22,578 nt of DNA from assembly GCA_905214195.1 (NCBI GenBank), contig CAJMLH010000037.1, positions 1 to 22,578 on the forward strand, read 5' to 3'. The translations under genes were made by a program, and so were the position numbers. A model generated the notes under the pieces. The model worked only from the letters and a program-made list of their open reading frames with translations, ran no database searches and was not told the origin of the DNA. The stretch comes from an uncultured bacterium. Lineage in GTDB: Bacteria; Bacillota; Clostridia; Peptostreptococcales; Anaerovoracaceae. Positions within the stretch are counted from its first letter, which is position 1. Each line of letters begins with the position of its first letter. This document shows, one piece after another, positions 7,749 through 15,873 of the stretch.

Positions 7749-8435
7749 ATGGGATTTTTCAAAGAGGTTGGAGAAGATATAAGAAATGTGGTGGAGAAAG
7801 ACCCGGCAGCAAGAAACGGGTTTGAGGTTCTTATATGTTATCCGGGGATATGGTCACTGATAATGCATAGGCCTGCACATTGGCTGTATAAGCATAATCT
7901 TAAGCTTTTGGCTCGAATAATATCCCAACTCACCAGGTGGTTTACCGGTATAGAAATACATCCGGGAGCAACCATAGGACGAAGATGTTTTATCGACCAC
8001 GGAATGGCGATAATAATAGGGGAAACTACAGAAATAGGAGACGATGTAACGATTTATCAGGGAGTTACATTGGGAGGTACCGGAAAAGATACCGGAAAGC
8101 GTCACCCGACTATAGGCAACAGAGTTATGATAAGTTCCGGAGCAAAGGTTTTGGGACCGTTTAAAGTGGGAGATGATGTTAAAATCGGTGCAGGCTCTGT
8201 GGTGCTTAAAGAAGTGCCGCCGGGATGTACGGTAGTAGGAATTCCCGGGACTATAGTAAAGAGAAACGGACAGAGTACACAAGATTTGAACCAAGTGGAT
8301 TTGCCGGATCCTGTGGCTGTGGAAATAGAATGTCTGAGAAGAAGAATAGTTACACTCGAAAACAGACTGCGTGAGGCAGAGGCCGCCGCAGATAAAACGG
8401 CAGGGAAAGAGGGAGATAAAAATGAAAATCTATAA
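7749..8435 (+). CDS. cysE: serine O-acetyltransferase
   Basis: This 228-residue enzyme makes O-acetylserine from serine and acetyl-CoA, the first step of cysteine synthesis. It is the short bacillar/clostridial type: a small N-terminal helical part (about 1-65), then a left-handed beta-helix of hexapeptide repeats (about 66-175; HPGATIGRRCFIDHGMAIIIGETTEIGDDV). Catalytic residues visible are D83/H84 in FIDHG and H119 in GKRHP. The tail is hydrophilic, Ala/Glu-rich and probably coiled (LRRRIVTLENRLREAEAAA). The ribosome site is weak (AAAAGGTAGGT, about 12 bases away). The gene overlaps cysS by 14 bases, the usual cysE-cysS pairing, so cysteine supply and charging are co-expressed. Confidence 0.95.
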   Translation: MGFFKEVGEDIRNVVEKDPAARNGFEVLICYPGIWSLIMHRPAHWLYKHNLKLLARIISQLTRWFTGIEIHPGATIGRRCFIDHGMAIIIGETTEIGDDVTIYQGVTLGGTGKDTGKRHPTIGNRVMISSGAKVLGPFKVGDDVKIGAGSVVLKEVPPGCTVVGIPGTIVKRNGQSTQDLNQVDLPDPVAVEIECLRRRIVTLENRLREAEAAADKTAGKEGDKNENL

Positions 8436-9828
8436 CACTCTTACAAGAAAAAAAGAAGAATTTGTGCCTATCGAAGAGGGAAAGGTCAGAATGTATGTAT
8501 GCGGACCTACCGTTTATAATTATTTTCATATAGGTAATGCCAGACCTTTCGTGGTTTTCGACACAATGAGAAAATATCTGGAATACAGAGGATATAAGGT
8601 AAAGTTTGTGCAGAATTTTACTGATGTGGATGATAAGATAATAAACAGAGCAAAAGAAGAGGGAATCACTGCTCAGGAAGTAGGAGAAAAATATATAGGC
8701 GAATACTTCAAGGATGCGGCGGCTTTAAATGTAAAGAAAGCAACAGTTCATCCGAGGGTAACTGAAACCATGAACGACATAATAAATTTTGTTCAGGATT
8801 TGATAGACCTTGGTTATGCATATGAATCAAATGGTGATGTTTATTACAGAGCAAGAAAATTTGAAGGATATGGAAAACTGTCAGGTAAAAATATAGATGA
8901 TCTTATTTCCGGGGCAAGAATAGCCGTAGATGAGAAAAAGGAAGATCCTCTTGATTTTGCTCTTTGGAAAGCAAGAAAAGAAGAAAGTGAGATAGCATGG
9001 GAATCCCCTTGGGGAATGGGTAGACCGGGATGGCACATAGAATGTTCTGCGATGGCAAAAAAATACCTTGGCGATACTATAGATATTCATGCAGGAGGTC
9101 AGGATTTACAGTTCCCTCATCACGAAAACGAAATTGCCCAGTCTGAGGCGCACAGCGGAAAGCCGTTCGCAAATTATTGGATGCATAATGGATATATCAA
9201 CATTGACGGAATAAAGATGTCTAAGTCTCTCGGAAACTTCAAAACCGTAAGAGATCTTCTTCAGCTTTATGACGGAGAAGTCCTTAGATTCCTTATTTTG
9301 AGCGGACAGTACAGAGGGCCTATTGACTTTGGAGAAGAAATCCTTGTGCAGTCACAGAACGGACTGAACAGAATGAGAAATGCCAAGGCCAACTTAAAAC
9401 ATCTGATTGCATCCGGAAACGAGGTTATGACTGATGCTGAAAAGGAAACACTAAAAAGTTTTGATAAATACAGACAGCAGTTTATAGAAGCTATGGATGA
9501 TGATTTGAATACAGCCGATGCAATTTCGGCAGTATTTGAGCTCATTACTGCAATCAATACAGCCGTGAAAGATGGAGCTACAAGTGAGTTTGCACAGAAA
9601 GTGCTTGATTTGCTTATGGAGCTTGCAAGCGTTTTAGGGTTGCTTCAGCAAGATGTATCAAAAGAAGTTACAGATATAGAACCTGAAATTCAGGCGCTTA
9701 TAGATGAGAGACAAGCGGCAAGAAAGTCAAAAGATTTTGCAAAGGCCGACGAAATAAGAGACCGTCTTAAAGCTATGGGAATAACTCTTAAGGATACACC
9801 TCAGGGAGTTCAGGTAATAAAAGAGTAA
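8422..9828 (+). CDS. cysS: cysteinyl-tRNA synthetase
   Basis: This 468-residue class I synthetase charges tRNA-Cys. Seen: the HIGH-type motif HIGN at 36-39 in YFHIGNARP, the KMSKS motif at 265-269, and the zinc ligands C27, C208, H233 and E237, which match the pattern of E. coli CysS and exclude non-cognate serine. The C-terminal DALR/anticodon-binding region ends in the typical RQAARKSKDFAKADEIRDRLKAMG. The start at 8422 is chosen over an in-frame ATG at 8371 because GGGAGAT (8411-8417) precedes it and the protein then starts in the family-typical way, MKIYNTLTRKKEEF. The next gene, mrnC, begins 3 bases after the stop. Confidence 0.97.
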   Translation: MKIYNTLTRKKEEFVPIEEGKVRMYVCGPTVYNYFHIGNARPFVVFDTMRKYLEYRGYKVKFVQNFTDVDDKIINRAKEEGITAQEVGEKYIGEYFKDAAALNVKKATVHPRVTETMNDIINFVQDLIDLGYAYESNGDVYYRARKFEGYGKLSGKNIDDLISGARIAVDEKKEDPLDFALWKARKEESEIAWESPWGMGRPGWHIECSAMAKKYLGDTIDIHAGGQDLQFPHHENEIAQSEAHSGKPFANYWMHNGYINIDGIKMSKSLGNFKTVRDLLQLYDGEVLRFLILSGQYRGPIDFGEEILVQSQNGLNRMRNAKANLKHLIASGNEVMTDAEKETLKSFDKYRQQFIEAMDDDLNTADAISAVFELITAINTAVKDGATSEFAQKVLDLLMELASVLGLLQQDVSKEVTDIEPEIQALIDERQAARKSKDFAKADEIRDRLKAMGITLKDTPQGVQVIKE

Positions 9829-9831
9829 TCT

Positions 9832-10284
9832 ATGAAGCAACAGATAAAGAACATGAACACTACAGCCCTTGCATACATGGGGGATGCAGTTTATGAAGTG
9901 TATATAAGAAGAATGGTTATGGAGACCGGTCAGCCTAATGCTGACCGGCTGCATTATATGGCAGTGCCTTTTGTCAGGGCTTCCGGTCAAGCAGCTGCAA
10001 TCAAGGAGATGATGAAAGGCTTTTTGTCTGATGAGGAACTTGCTTTAACTAAAAGAGCAAGAAACCACAGAACTTCTTCCAAACCTAAAAATGCAGACCC
10101 TGTTGAATATAAGCTGGCAACTGCATTTGAAGCTCTCTTGGGGGCGTTATATCTCGACGGAGATATGGACCGTGTGGAAGAGGTAGCTGCCGAAGCGGTC
10201 AGAATAATAGAAGAAAAACACATTGCAAAGAAAAGAGATTTACGGAAAAATCAGGTAAAGGATAACGGAGTTAAAAATGAGTAA
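9832..10284 (+). CDS. mrnC: Mini-ribonuclease III
   Basis: This 150-residue protein consists of an RNase III catalytic domain without the double-stranded RNA-binding domain. In Bacillus the family trims 23S rRNA precursor. Key motifs are LAYMGDAVYEVYIR with D18, RARNHRTSSKPKNADPVEYKLATAFEALLGALYLDG with E100, and conserved basic residues around 76-84. The C-terminal 25 residues are lysine-rich and variable. Its position after cysS is the conserved one. The ATG lies 3 bases after the cysS stop with no strong ribosome site, so translation is probably coupled. The 3' end overlaps thyA by 8 bases. A strong hairpin lies inside the gene (9926-9948). Confidence 0.93.
   Translation: MKQQIKNMNTTALAYMGDAVYEVYIRRMVMETGQPNADRLHYMAVPFVRASGQAAAIKEMMKGFLSDEELALTKRARNHRTSSKPKNADPVEYKLATAFEALLGALYLDGDMDRVEEVAAEAVRIIEEKHIAKKRDLRKNQVKDNGVKNE
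9926..9948 (+). repeat. intragenic hairpin in mrnC
   Basis: CCGGTCAGC (9926-9934), the loop CTAAT and GCTGACCGG (9940-9948) form a perfect GC-rich 9-bp stem about 95 bases into the coding sequence. No T-run follows. It encodes part of TGQPNADRL, a less conserved stretch. Confidence 0.55.
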
Positions 10285-11107
10285 AGCAGATGTCTTATTT
10301 GTAAACATGTGTAAGGAGATACTTGAAAACGGATATTCATCAGAGGGTCAGACGGTGCGTGCCAGATGGGAAGACGGAACGCCGGCTCATACAATCAAGA
10401 CTTTTGGAGTTGTGAACCGTTATAATCTTGCAGAAGAATTTCCTGCGCTTACATTACGACCTACGGCAATAAAAACGGCTGTGGATGAGGTGCTCTGGAT
10501 ATGGCAGCGAAAATCCAACAACATTAAAGACCTTAAAGGCCATATATGGGATGAGTGGGCTGATGAGTACGGTTCTATCGGAAAGGCTTATGGCTATCAG
10601 ATGGGAATCAAATATAAATTTGCACAGGGAGAAATGGATCAGGTAGATAATGTGCTGTGGCAGCTGAAAAACACCCCGTATTCAAGAAGAATCCTGACAA
10701 ATATATATAAATTTGATGATTTGGCGGAAATGAACCTTGAGCCATGTGCATACAGTATGACTTTCAATGTTACAGGGGACAGGCTTAATGGCATACTGAA
10801 TCAGAGATCGCAGGATATACTTGCGGCAAACAATTGGAATGTTGTTCAATATTCGGTTCTTTTGCATATGTTTGCACAAGTTAGCGGATTAAAGGCAGGC
10901 GAACTTGTTCATGTGATTTCGGATGCACATATATATGACCGACACATCCCTGTTATCGAAGAGCTGATAAAAAGACCTCAGTATCCGGCGCCAAAGTTTA
11001 GCCTTAATCCTGATATTACGAACTTCTATGATTTTACTGTAGATGATATAAAGATAGAGGATTACCAAAAAAATCCGCAGATTCTTAATATTCCTATAGC
11101 TATTTAA
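10277..11107 (+). CDS. thyA: thymidylate synthase ThyA (B. subtilis/phi3T-like branch)
   Basis: This 276-residue folate-dependent thymidylate synthase converts dUMP to dTMP and yields dihydrofolate. Features are TVRARWEDGTPAHT, LLWIWQ-like ELLWIWQ region (EVLWIWQRKSN), the phosphate-binding YSRR at 135-138, the nucleophile C157 in LEPCAYSMTF, NQRSQD at 176-180, NVVQYSVL, and DAHIYDRH with H218/Y220. Most ThyA proteins have PCH here; the Ala after the cysteine, and the sequence around it, resemble my recollection of the divergent ThyA of Bacillus subtilis and phage phi3T, which also lacks that His. It overlaps mrnC by 8 bases and is followed by folA, which recycles the dihydrofolate product. 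Confidence 0.95.
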   Translation: MSKADVLFVNMCKEILENGYSSEGQTVRARWEDGTPAHTIKTFGVVNRYNLAEEFPALTLRPTAIKTAVDEVLWIWQRKSNNIKDLKGHIWDEWADEYGSIGKAYGYQMGIKYKFAQGEMDQVDNVLWQLKNTPYSRRILTNIYKFDDLAEMNLEPCAYSMTFNVTGDRLNGILNQRSQDILAANNWNVVQYSVLLHMFAQVSGLKAGELVHVISDAHIYDRHIPVIEELIKRPQYPAPKFSLNPDITNFYDFTVDDIKIEDYQKNPQILNIPIAI

Positions 11108-11120
11108 TTTTGGAGATGTG

Positions 11121-11612
11121 ATGAAGATAATAGTAGCAGCAGATAAAAACTGGGGCATAGGCAAAGACGGACAATTGCTTTGCCATCTGCCGGGAGATTT
11201 GAAGTATTTTAAAGAAAAGACCACAGGTAAAATTGTGGTTATGGGAAGAAAAACTCTTGAGAGTCTGCCGGGAGGAAGACCTCTTCCCAAAAGAACAAAT
11301 ATTGTTTTGACAAGGAATGAAGCTTTTGAGAAAGAAGGATGCATCAAAGCAGGCAGTGTGGAAGAGCTCCTTTCTGTTTTGCATGGTCTTGGGGAGAATG
11401 ATGATGTAATGGTAATGGGCGGCGGCGATATATATATGCAGCTTTTGCCATACTGTGACTCATGCTATGTAACAAGATTGGCGAAAGAGTTTGATGCTGA
11501 TACATATTTTCCAAATCTTGATGAGTCAGGCGATTTTGAGCTTGTATGGCAAAGCGAGGCAAAAGAGGAAAACGGCATAGAGTATGTTTTTACAGAATAC
11601 AGGAGAATTTAA
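11121..11612 (+). CDS. folA: dihydrofolate reductase
   Basis: This 163-residue enzyme reduces dihydrofolate to tetrahydrofolate with NADPH, regenerating the cofactor oxidised by ThyA. Seen are IVAADKNWGIGKDGQLLCHLPGDLKYF with the catalytic acid D26, IVVMGRKTLESLPGGRPLP, NIVLTRN, VMGGGDIYMQLLP and DADTYFP, all in family order. The ATG at 11121 is preferred: GGAG (11112-11115) lies 5 bases upstream. The adjacent in-frame GTG at 11118 would add only one residue. The gap from thyA is 13 bases. Confidence 0.95.
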   Translation: MKIIVAADKNWGIGKDGQLLCHLPGDLKYFKEKTTGKIVVMGRKTLESLPGGRPLPKRTNIVLTRNEAFEKEGCIKAGSVEELLSVLHGLGENDDVMVMGGGDIYMQLLPYCDSCYVTRLAKEFDADTYFPNLDESGDFELVWQSEAKEENGIEYVFTEYRRI

Positions 11613-11624
11613 AGAGGAACTTAT

Positions 11625-12401
11625 ATGGCTGAAAGAAATAACGGAAGAAATGGGAAAAATCGACCGGATAATATAATATTTGGAAGAAACCCTGTGTTGG
11701 AAGCTTTGAAAAGCGGCAGGGACATGGATAAGATTCTTGTGGCAGCCGGCTCTTCTGAGGGTTCTTTGGCAAAGATTACGGCTATCGCCAGAGACAGAAA
11801 AATCCCTGTTATGCGTGTGGAGAAACAGGCTATTGAACGACTTTCCTGTGGAACAAATCATCAAGGAGTCGCTGCGTATATAAGCGCATATAAATACAAG
11901 AGTATGGAAGATATTCTTCAAATTGCAGCTGAGAGGGGAGAAGACCCGCTTGTAGTTATACTCGATAATCTTGAAGACCCCCATAACCTCGGAGCAATTA
12001 TGAGAACTGCCGAATGTGCAGGCGCTCATGGCGTTATAATTCCAAAGCGCAATTCCTGTGGACTTACAGAAACTGTGGCCAAAACATCGGCAGGTGCAAT
12101 TGAGTATGTTCCATGTGTTAGGGTTACAAACATAGTCAGAACGATAGAAGAGCTTAAAGAACAGGGTTTTTGGATAGCGGCATGTGATATGGGAGGAAGC
12201 GAATATTACAAGGCGGATCTTTCGGGGAAGATAGCGATTGTTATAGGCAGCGAAGGAGCAGGAATAAGCAGGCTTGTTAAGGAAAATTGTGATTTTACCG
12301 TTTCCATGCCTATGGTGGGTAAAATAACTTCATTAAATGCCTCTAATGCTGCTGCGGTTTTGCTGTATGAAGTAAGAAGGCAAAGAGATGCAAAGAAATA
12401 A
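11625..12401 (+). CDS. rlmB: 23S rRNA 2'-O-methyltransferase RlmB (TrmH/SpoU family)
   Basis: This 258-residue SPOUT methyltransferase is predicted to methylate the 2'-hydroxyl of the G2251-equivalent in 23S rRNA with S-adenosylmethionine. The N-terminal substrate-binding domain (about 17-95) starts NIIFGRNPVLEALKSG. The SPOUT domain has motif 1 LDNLEDPHNLGAIMRTAECAGAHG, motif 2 IAIVIGSEGAGISRLV and motif 3 MPMVGKITSLNASNAAAVLLYE. The N-terminal 15 residues are basic and Asn/Gly-rich. GAGG lies 8 bases before the ATG. The gene overlaps sigH by 14 bases. The yacP gene that sits between these two in Bacillus is absent. Confidence 0.94.
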   Translation: MAERNNGRNGKNRPDNIIFGRNPVLEALKSGRDMDKILVAAGSSEGSLAKITAIARDRKIPVMRVEKQAIERLSCGTNHQGVAAYISAYKYKSMEDILQIAAERGEDPLVVILDNLEDPHNLGAIMRTAECAGAHGVIIPKRNSCGLTETVAKTSAGAIEYVPCVRVTNIVRTIEELKEQGFWIAACDMGGSEYYKADLSGKIAIVIGSEGAGISRLVKENCDFTVSMPMVGKITSLNASNAAAVLLYEVRRQRDAKK

Positions 12402-12999
12402 TTACAATATCCTTACTGATGAAGAGTTGGTTAAGATGGCACAAGAGGGCAGTGCTACCGCAGAAGAGTTTTTGATAAGCAAATATAAAGAACTGGCCAA
12501 AAGAAAGTCCAGTGCATATTTTATAATCGGCGGTGATAAAGAGGATGTTGTTCAGGAGGGTATGATAGGCATTTTTAAGGCAATCCGTGAATATCGGGAT
12601 GATAAGAATGCTTCATTTAAGACTTTCGCAGAGCTGTGCATCAACCGTCAAATAATCTCAGCCATAAGAAAGGCCAATTTGGGTAAGCATAAGATTCTGA
12701 ATGAATCTCTTTCCTTGAATCAGGAGACATCAGAAAGTGAAGAAAAACCTATTGAAGAAAGGTTTGCGCTGAACAAATGCGAGGACCCGGAAAGTCTAAT
12801 GCTTTTAAAGGAAATAACAGAGTTTCTGCGGGCAGACAGTGGAGAGATATTCAGTCCTTTAGAGAAGAATATACTTGACAGGATGTTGCTTGGCAAAGGC
12901 TACAGAGAGATAGCCGCCGAGATTCGCAGAAGCAACAAAACAGTTGATAATGCTATGCAAAGAATCAAAAAAAAGATATATAAGTATCTTGGATATTGA
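12388..12999 (+). CDS. sigH: RNA polymerase sigma factor SigH (Spo0H)
   Basis: This 203-residue sigma-70-family factor is of the SigH type, which directs stationary-phase and early sporulation or competence transcription in Firmicutes. Region 2 covers about residues 25-95, with YFIIGGDKEDVVQEGMIGIFKAI for core binding and FKTFAELCINRQIISAIRKA for -10 recognition. Region 4 covers about 150-200, with FSPLEKNILDRMLLGKGYREIA and RRSNKTVDNAMQRIKKKI for -35 recognition. A charged linker (ETSESEEKPIEERF) joins them. Its place after rlmB is the conserved location. The stop codon overlaps the -35 box of the tRNA-Thr promoter. Confidence 0.93.
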   Translation: MQRNNYNILTDEELVKMAQEGSATAEEFLISKYKELAKRKSSAYFIIGGDKEDVVQEGMIGIFKAIREYRDDKNASFKTFAELCINRQIISAIRKANLGKHKILNESLSLNQETSESEEKPIEERFALNKCEDPESLMLLKEITEFLRADSGEIFSPLEKNILDRMLLGKGYREIAAEIRRSNKTVDNAMQRIKKKIYKYLGY

Positions 13000-13024
13000 C
13001 ATTTTTGACTGTATATAGTAGGAT
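12996..13024 (+). promoter_or_regulatory. tRNA-Thr promoter
   Basis: TTGACA (12996-13001) overlaps the sigH stop codon. It is followed after 17 bases by TAGGAT (13019-13024). The start would be near 13031, leaving a leader of about 40 bases before the tRNA. Confidence 0.6.
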
Positions 13025-13072
13025 AGTTACTGCGGTGCGACAATTCGGCCGTACCGCTTGTAAATATAATAT

Positions 13073-13149
13073 GCTGTTGTAGCTCAGTCGGTAGAGCGCT
13101 TCCTTGGTAAGGAAGAGGTTCGGCAGTTCAAGTCTGCTCAACAGCTCCA
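13073..13149 (+). tRNA. tRNA-Thr (anticodon GGU)
   Basis: A full cloverleaf can be drawn. The acceptor stem is GCTGTTG/CAACAGC, the D arm is GCTC-AGTCGGTA-GAGC, and the anticodon arm is CTTCC-TTGGTAA-GGAAG with anticodon GGT at 13106-13108. The T arm is GGCAG-TTCAAGT-CTGCT with one G-T pair, and the discriminator is T. The CCA end (13147-13149) is encoded. The variable loop reads AGGTTC, six bases instead of the usual five, making the molecule 77 bases long. Confidence 0.95.
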
Positions 13150-13188
13150 ATTAAGAAAGAGACCTTTTGTAAGGTCTCTTTCTTAATT
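13149..13188. terminator. bidirectional intrinsic terminator
   Basis: An 18-bp perfect stem (13149-13166 with 13171-13188; core AAGAAAGAGACCTT) has a TTGT loop. The arms begin with AATTAA and end with TTAATT, giving T-rich ends for both strands. It closes the tRNA transcript on the plus strand and the peptidase operon on the minus strand. The TAA of the peptidase gene overlaps its right edge. Confidence 0.85.
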
Positions 13189-14216
13189 TACAACACTTCT
13201 GAAAGCGCATGTACATGCTTGCCTTTTGTAGTGGTAAATGGGACTGCATGATAGAGAGAGCTGATTATTGCTTCTTCCACGGCTTCTACAGTGGCCTCAA
13301 ATACAGTGTCTATGCAATCTTCATGAAGCATTTTGATTTCGACAGTATCACTGTTTGAAAAATGAGGCAAAATATTGGAAGTAGAAAAGGCGATTGCTAT
13401 ATCCCCGCTTCCGTTTCCTAAAAATGACCCTGTTTTGCCAAGACTGACGGAAGCTCTGCGTGAAACTCTTCTGAGCTGACGGCTTGTAAGAGGAATGTCG
13501 GTTGCAATTACAATTATTATTGAGCCTTGATCCTTTTCTTTTTGGTGCTCTGTAGAAGGCGGTGTGATTTTTCTTCCCTCGATTGTCAGATTTCCGCTGC
13601 AACCGAAGTTGGACATTAAAATTGCACCGATAGTATATTTATTATCCTTTATTTTTACAATTCTTGAGGCAGAGCCTATACCGCCTTTAAATCCTAAACA
13701 ACACATTCCGGTGCCGCTGCCTACGGCGCCCTCTTCAAAATCTTTGCATGCAGAACTTATGGAGTCGTAAACATCCTGCTCGGTTACATGCATGCCTCTT
13801 ATATCGTTTAATTCTCCGTCATTACATTCCGTAACGATACAGTTTACGGTGCATGTTGCCGCACCGATTGCCGGATTTTGGTCAAGCATATATCGTGTGG
13901 CGGCATTCAGCACAGTTCCCACGCTGAAAGTGTTGGTCATAAAAATAGGAGATTCAATGGAACCCATTTCTTCTATTTGTATGATGCCGGTGCTTTTGCC
14001 GAATCCGTTTATTACGCTTGCACCGGCTGTCAATTTGTTTTCAAATATGTTTCCTTGATGTGGGAAAATCGTTGTTACACCGGTGTAAATATCCTTATCG
14101 TTATTTATAAGAGTTTTGTGTCCGACTGTAACTCCGGGTACATCTGTAATTTTATTTAATGCACCTTTTGTGTATTTGTTATTTAGATTTATTTTACTGT
14201 TTTCTGGCAGACCCAT
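13188..14216 (-). CDS. P1-family (DmpA/S58) aminopeptidase
   Basis: This 342-residue protein belongs to the DmpA-type N-terminal nucleophile aminopeptidases, which self-cleave into two chains. Characterised members release N-terminal D- or L-amino acids, or beta-amino acids, from peptides and amides. Seen are the opening NKITDVPGVTVGHKTL, a TGVTTIFPHQGN loop, TNTFSVGTV, the central GAVGSGTGMCCLGFKGGIG, and the predicted cleavage point G231/S232 in DQGSIIIVIATDIPLTSRQL, where Ser232 would become the nucleophile. There is no signal peptide, so it is probably cytoplasmic. GGAGGG lies 6 bases before the ATG. It is the last gene of the sigma-54 operon, 37 bases after the deacylase gene. Substrate specificity is not readable from sequence. 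Confidence 0.92.
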   Translation of the reverse strand: MGLPENSKINLNNKYTKGALNKITDVPGVTVGHKTLINNDKDIYTGVTTIFPHQGNIFENKLTAGASVINGFGKSTGIIQIEEMGSIESPIFMTNTFSVGTVLNAATRYMLDQNPAIGAATCTVNCIVTECNDGELNDIRGMHVTEQDVYDSISSACKDFEEGAVGSGTGMCCLGFKGGIGSASRIVKIKDNKYTIGAILMSNFGCSGNLTIEGRKITPPSTEHQKEKDQGSIIIVIATDIPLTSRQLRRVSRRASVSLGKTGSFLGNGSGDIAIAFSTSNILPHFSNSDTVEIKMLHEDCIDTVFEATVEAVEEAIISSLYHAVPFTTTKGKHVHALSEVL

Positions 14217-14253
14217 TGATTTCCCTCCGAGTGATTATTATGATACTGATTTA

Positions 14254-15818
14254 TTATGTTTTTCTCAAAATTTTACCGGTTCTTAAGTTTGTTACTGCTC
14301 CGTCGGAAGCTGCAAGAACTCCGTTGACGAAAACTTTTTTTATGCCTTTGCAAGCTTTTTTCGGATTTTCATAAGTAGGTGTGTCTTCTATTTCATCATA
14401 GTTAAAGAGTACAATGTCAGCCCATTTGCCTTCGGCGATAGTTCCTCTGTCTTCGATACCTATGCGCCGTGCAGGAAGAGAGGTCATCTTTCTTATGGAT
14501 TCTTCCAAGGTGAAGAGCTTACGCTCTCTTTGGTAGCGACTTATTATTCTTGGGAAAGTACCAAAATTACGAGGATGAGGTTGCCCGTCAAAATCAAGAG
14601 GATAACTTTCGCCGTCTGAGCCGGGCATCACATATTCCTTTTTCATTATAAACTCGATGTCTTCCTCGCTCATTCCAAAATCTACTTCATTTACCATGTT
14701 TCGTTCTTCTGCGACCAGGTCGAATACCGTATCAGCGGCACTTTTTCCTGTCATTTTGCCGATTTCTTCTACATCTTTGCCTATCATCCAGCGATTTTTT
14801 TCGCTTGCCAGCCATGATATTTTGATGCAGTGCCTCTGCCTTTATGCGAATGGTCGGCTTCTTCTTTTAATTTAGCTCTTGTAAATGGATCATTGAGTCT
14901 TTCGATAAGTTTGTCGATTCCGCCCTCAAATGCCCATGATGGAATATCTGAACTCAATGTAGTTGCTGAGGCTGCATAAGGATATTGGTCACAATAAATA
15001 TCCATACCTTGACCTTTCGCATCTTCAATTAGTGAGGTGGTTTCGTAAACGGCTTTGCCCCAGAGAGGCATATGCAGCGACTTGTGGTGCGAAATCTGCA
15101 AAGGCACACCACTTGCCTTTGAAACGGCTATTGATTCTTTGACTGAATCTATTAGATATTCTCGTTCGTTTCTCATATGCGTTGCGTAGTAGCCGCCCTC
15201 CTCTTGGAGTGCTTTTAAAATGTAGATTATTTCATTTGCATCTGCATATGAACCCGGATGATATATAAGGCCGGTAGACATACCGAAAGCACCTTGTTTT
15301 ATGGCGTTTTTTGCCAAATTACGCATCTTTTCCAATTCTTCTTTAGTTGCCTTTTGTGAACTGTAGCCCATAACTGCAAGTCTGATGCTTCCGTGTCCTA
15401 CAAGGCAACCGAAGTTGGTTCCTGTTCCTTTGTCCTCAAGGAAATCCAAGAATCCCTTAGCGTCATGCCACTCATAAGGGAGGCTGCCTCCCTCATATAA
15501 CTTCAAGTCGTCAAGATAGCGACTTGCTACGGGGAACGGAGATATACCGCAGTTTCCGCCGATTTCTGTTGTTATTCCTTGAAGCAACCTGCTTTCGCTT
15601 TTTGGAAATGCGATGAGATTTTTGTCGCTGTGGGTATGGATGTCGATGAATCCCGGTGCGGCTATAAGACCTTTGGCATCGTATGATTCTTTTGCATTTG
15701 TTTCTTTGAAAGTTCCTATAGATGCGATTTTTCCGTTTTTGATTGCTATATCACTATTATAGGCGGTAGCTCCTGTTCCGTCTATAATTTTAGCATTTTT
15801 GATGATTACATCATACAT
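14254..15818 (-). pseudogene. N-acyl-D-amino-acid deacylase, interrupted by a -1 frameshift
   Basis: Two minus-strand reading frames, 15818-14784 (344 codons) and 14787-14254 (177 codons), are the two parts of one amidohydrolase of the D-aminoacylase family, about 521 residues if joined. The family cleaves N-acyl-D-amino acids to D-amino acid and fatty or acetic acid. The first part has IDIHTHSD (H61, H63), GGNCG (C90), ATHMRNE (H214) and QISHHK (H244), spaced as the zinc ligands of Alcaligenes D-aminoacylase. The conserved GSDGESYP Asp lies in the second part. The break falls in seven A (14795-14801); one more A restores the frame. The upstream TGA and downstream ATG overlap as ATGA. GAGGT precedes the start. 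It may be a true mutation, a homopolymer sequencing error, or recoding. Confidence 0.85.
14795..14801 (-). other. A7 run at the deacylase frameshift
   Basis: Read on the minus strand the codons are GCG AAA AAA ATC GCT GGA TGA. A -1 shift on the A run gives AAA AAT CGC TGG ATG ATA GGC and enters the second frame. The run is uninterrupted, so polymerase or ribosome slippage and sequencing miscounts are all possible here. Confidence 0.8.
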
Positions 15819-15839
15819 ATCATATACCTCATAATTTTG

Positions 15840-15873
15840 TCAGAGCTGCCCGATGAATTTTGGACAGCTCTGA
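15840..15873. terminator. hairpin between transporter and deacylase genes
   Basis: TCAGAGCTG (15840-15848) pairs perfectly with CAGCTCTGA (15865-15873). Two further C-G pairs follow after a C/A mismatch. TTTTT follows on the plus strand only; on the minus strand, the direction of the operon, the stem is followed by CAAAATT. It may be a partial terminator or a processing/stability hairpin that lowers expression of the downstream genes. Confidence 0.5.

Noticed and set aside
8371..8421. Earlier in-frame ATG for cysS
   Set aside because: It would add 17 basic residues inside the cysE gene; the start at 8422 has GGGAG and the normal family N-terminus.
13073..13149. tRNA-Thr as an attachment site for an integrated element
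   Set aside because: No integrase gene and no repeat of the tRNA 3' end were found before tuf; the region instead begins with an ordinary terminator.
12965..13150. 61-codon minus-strand frame beginning MELLSRLELPNLFL
   Set aside because: It runs antisense through the tRNA-Thr gene and its promoter; such frames are a classic false call opposite tRNAs.
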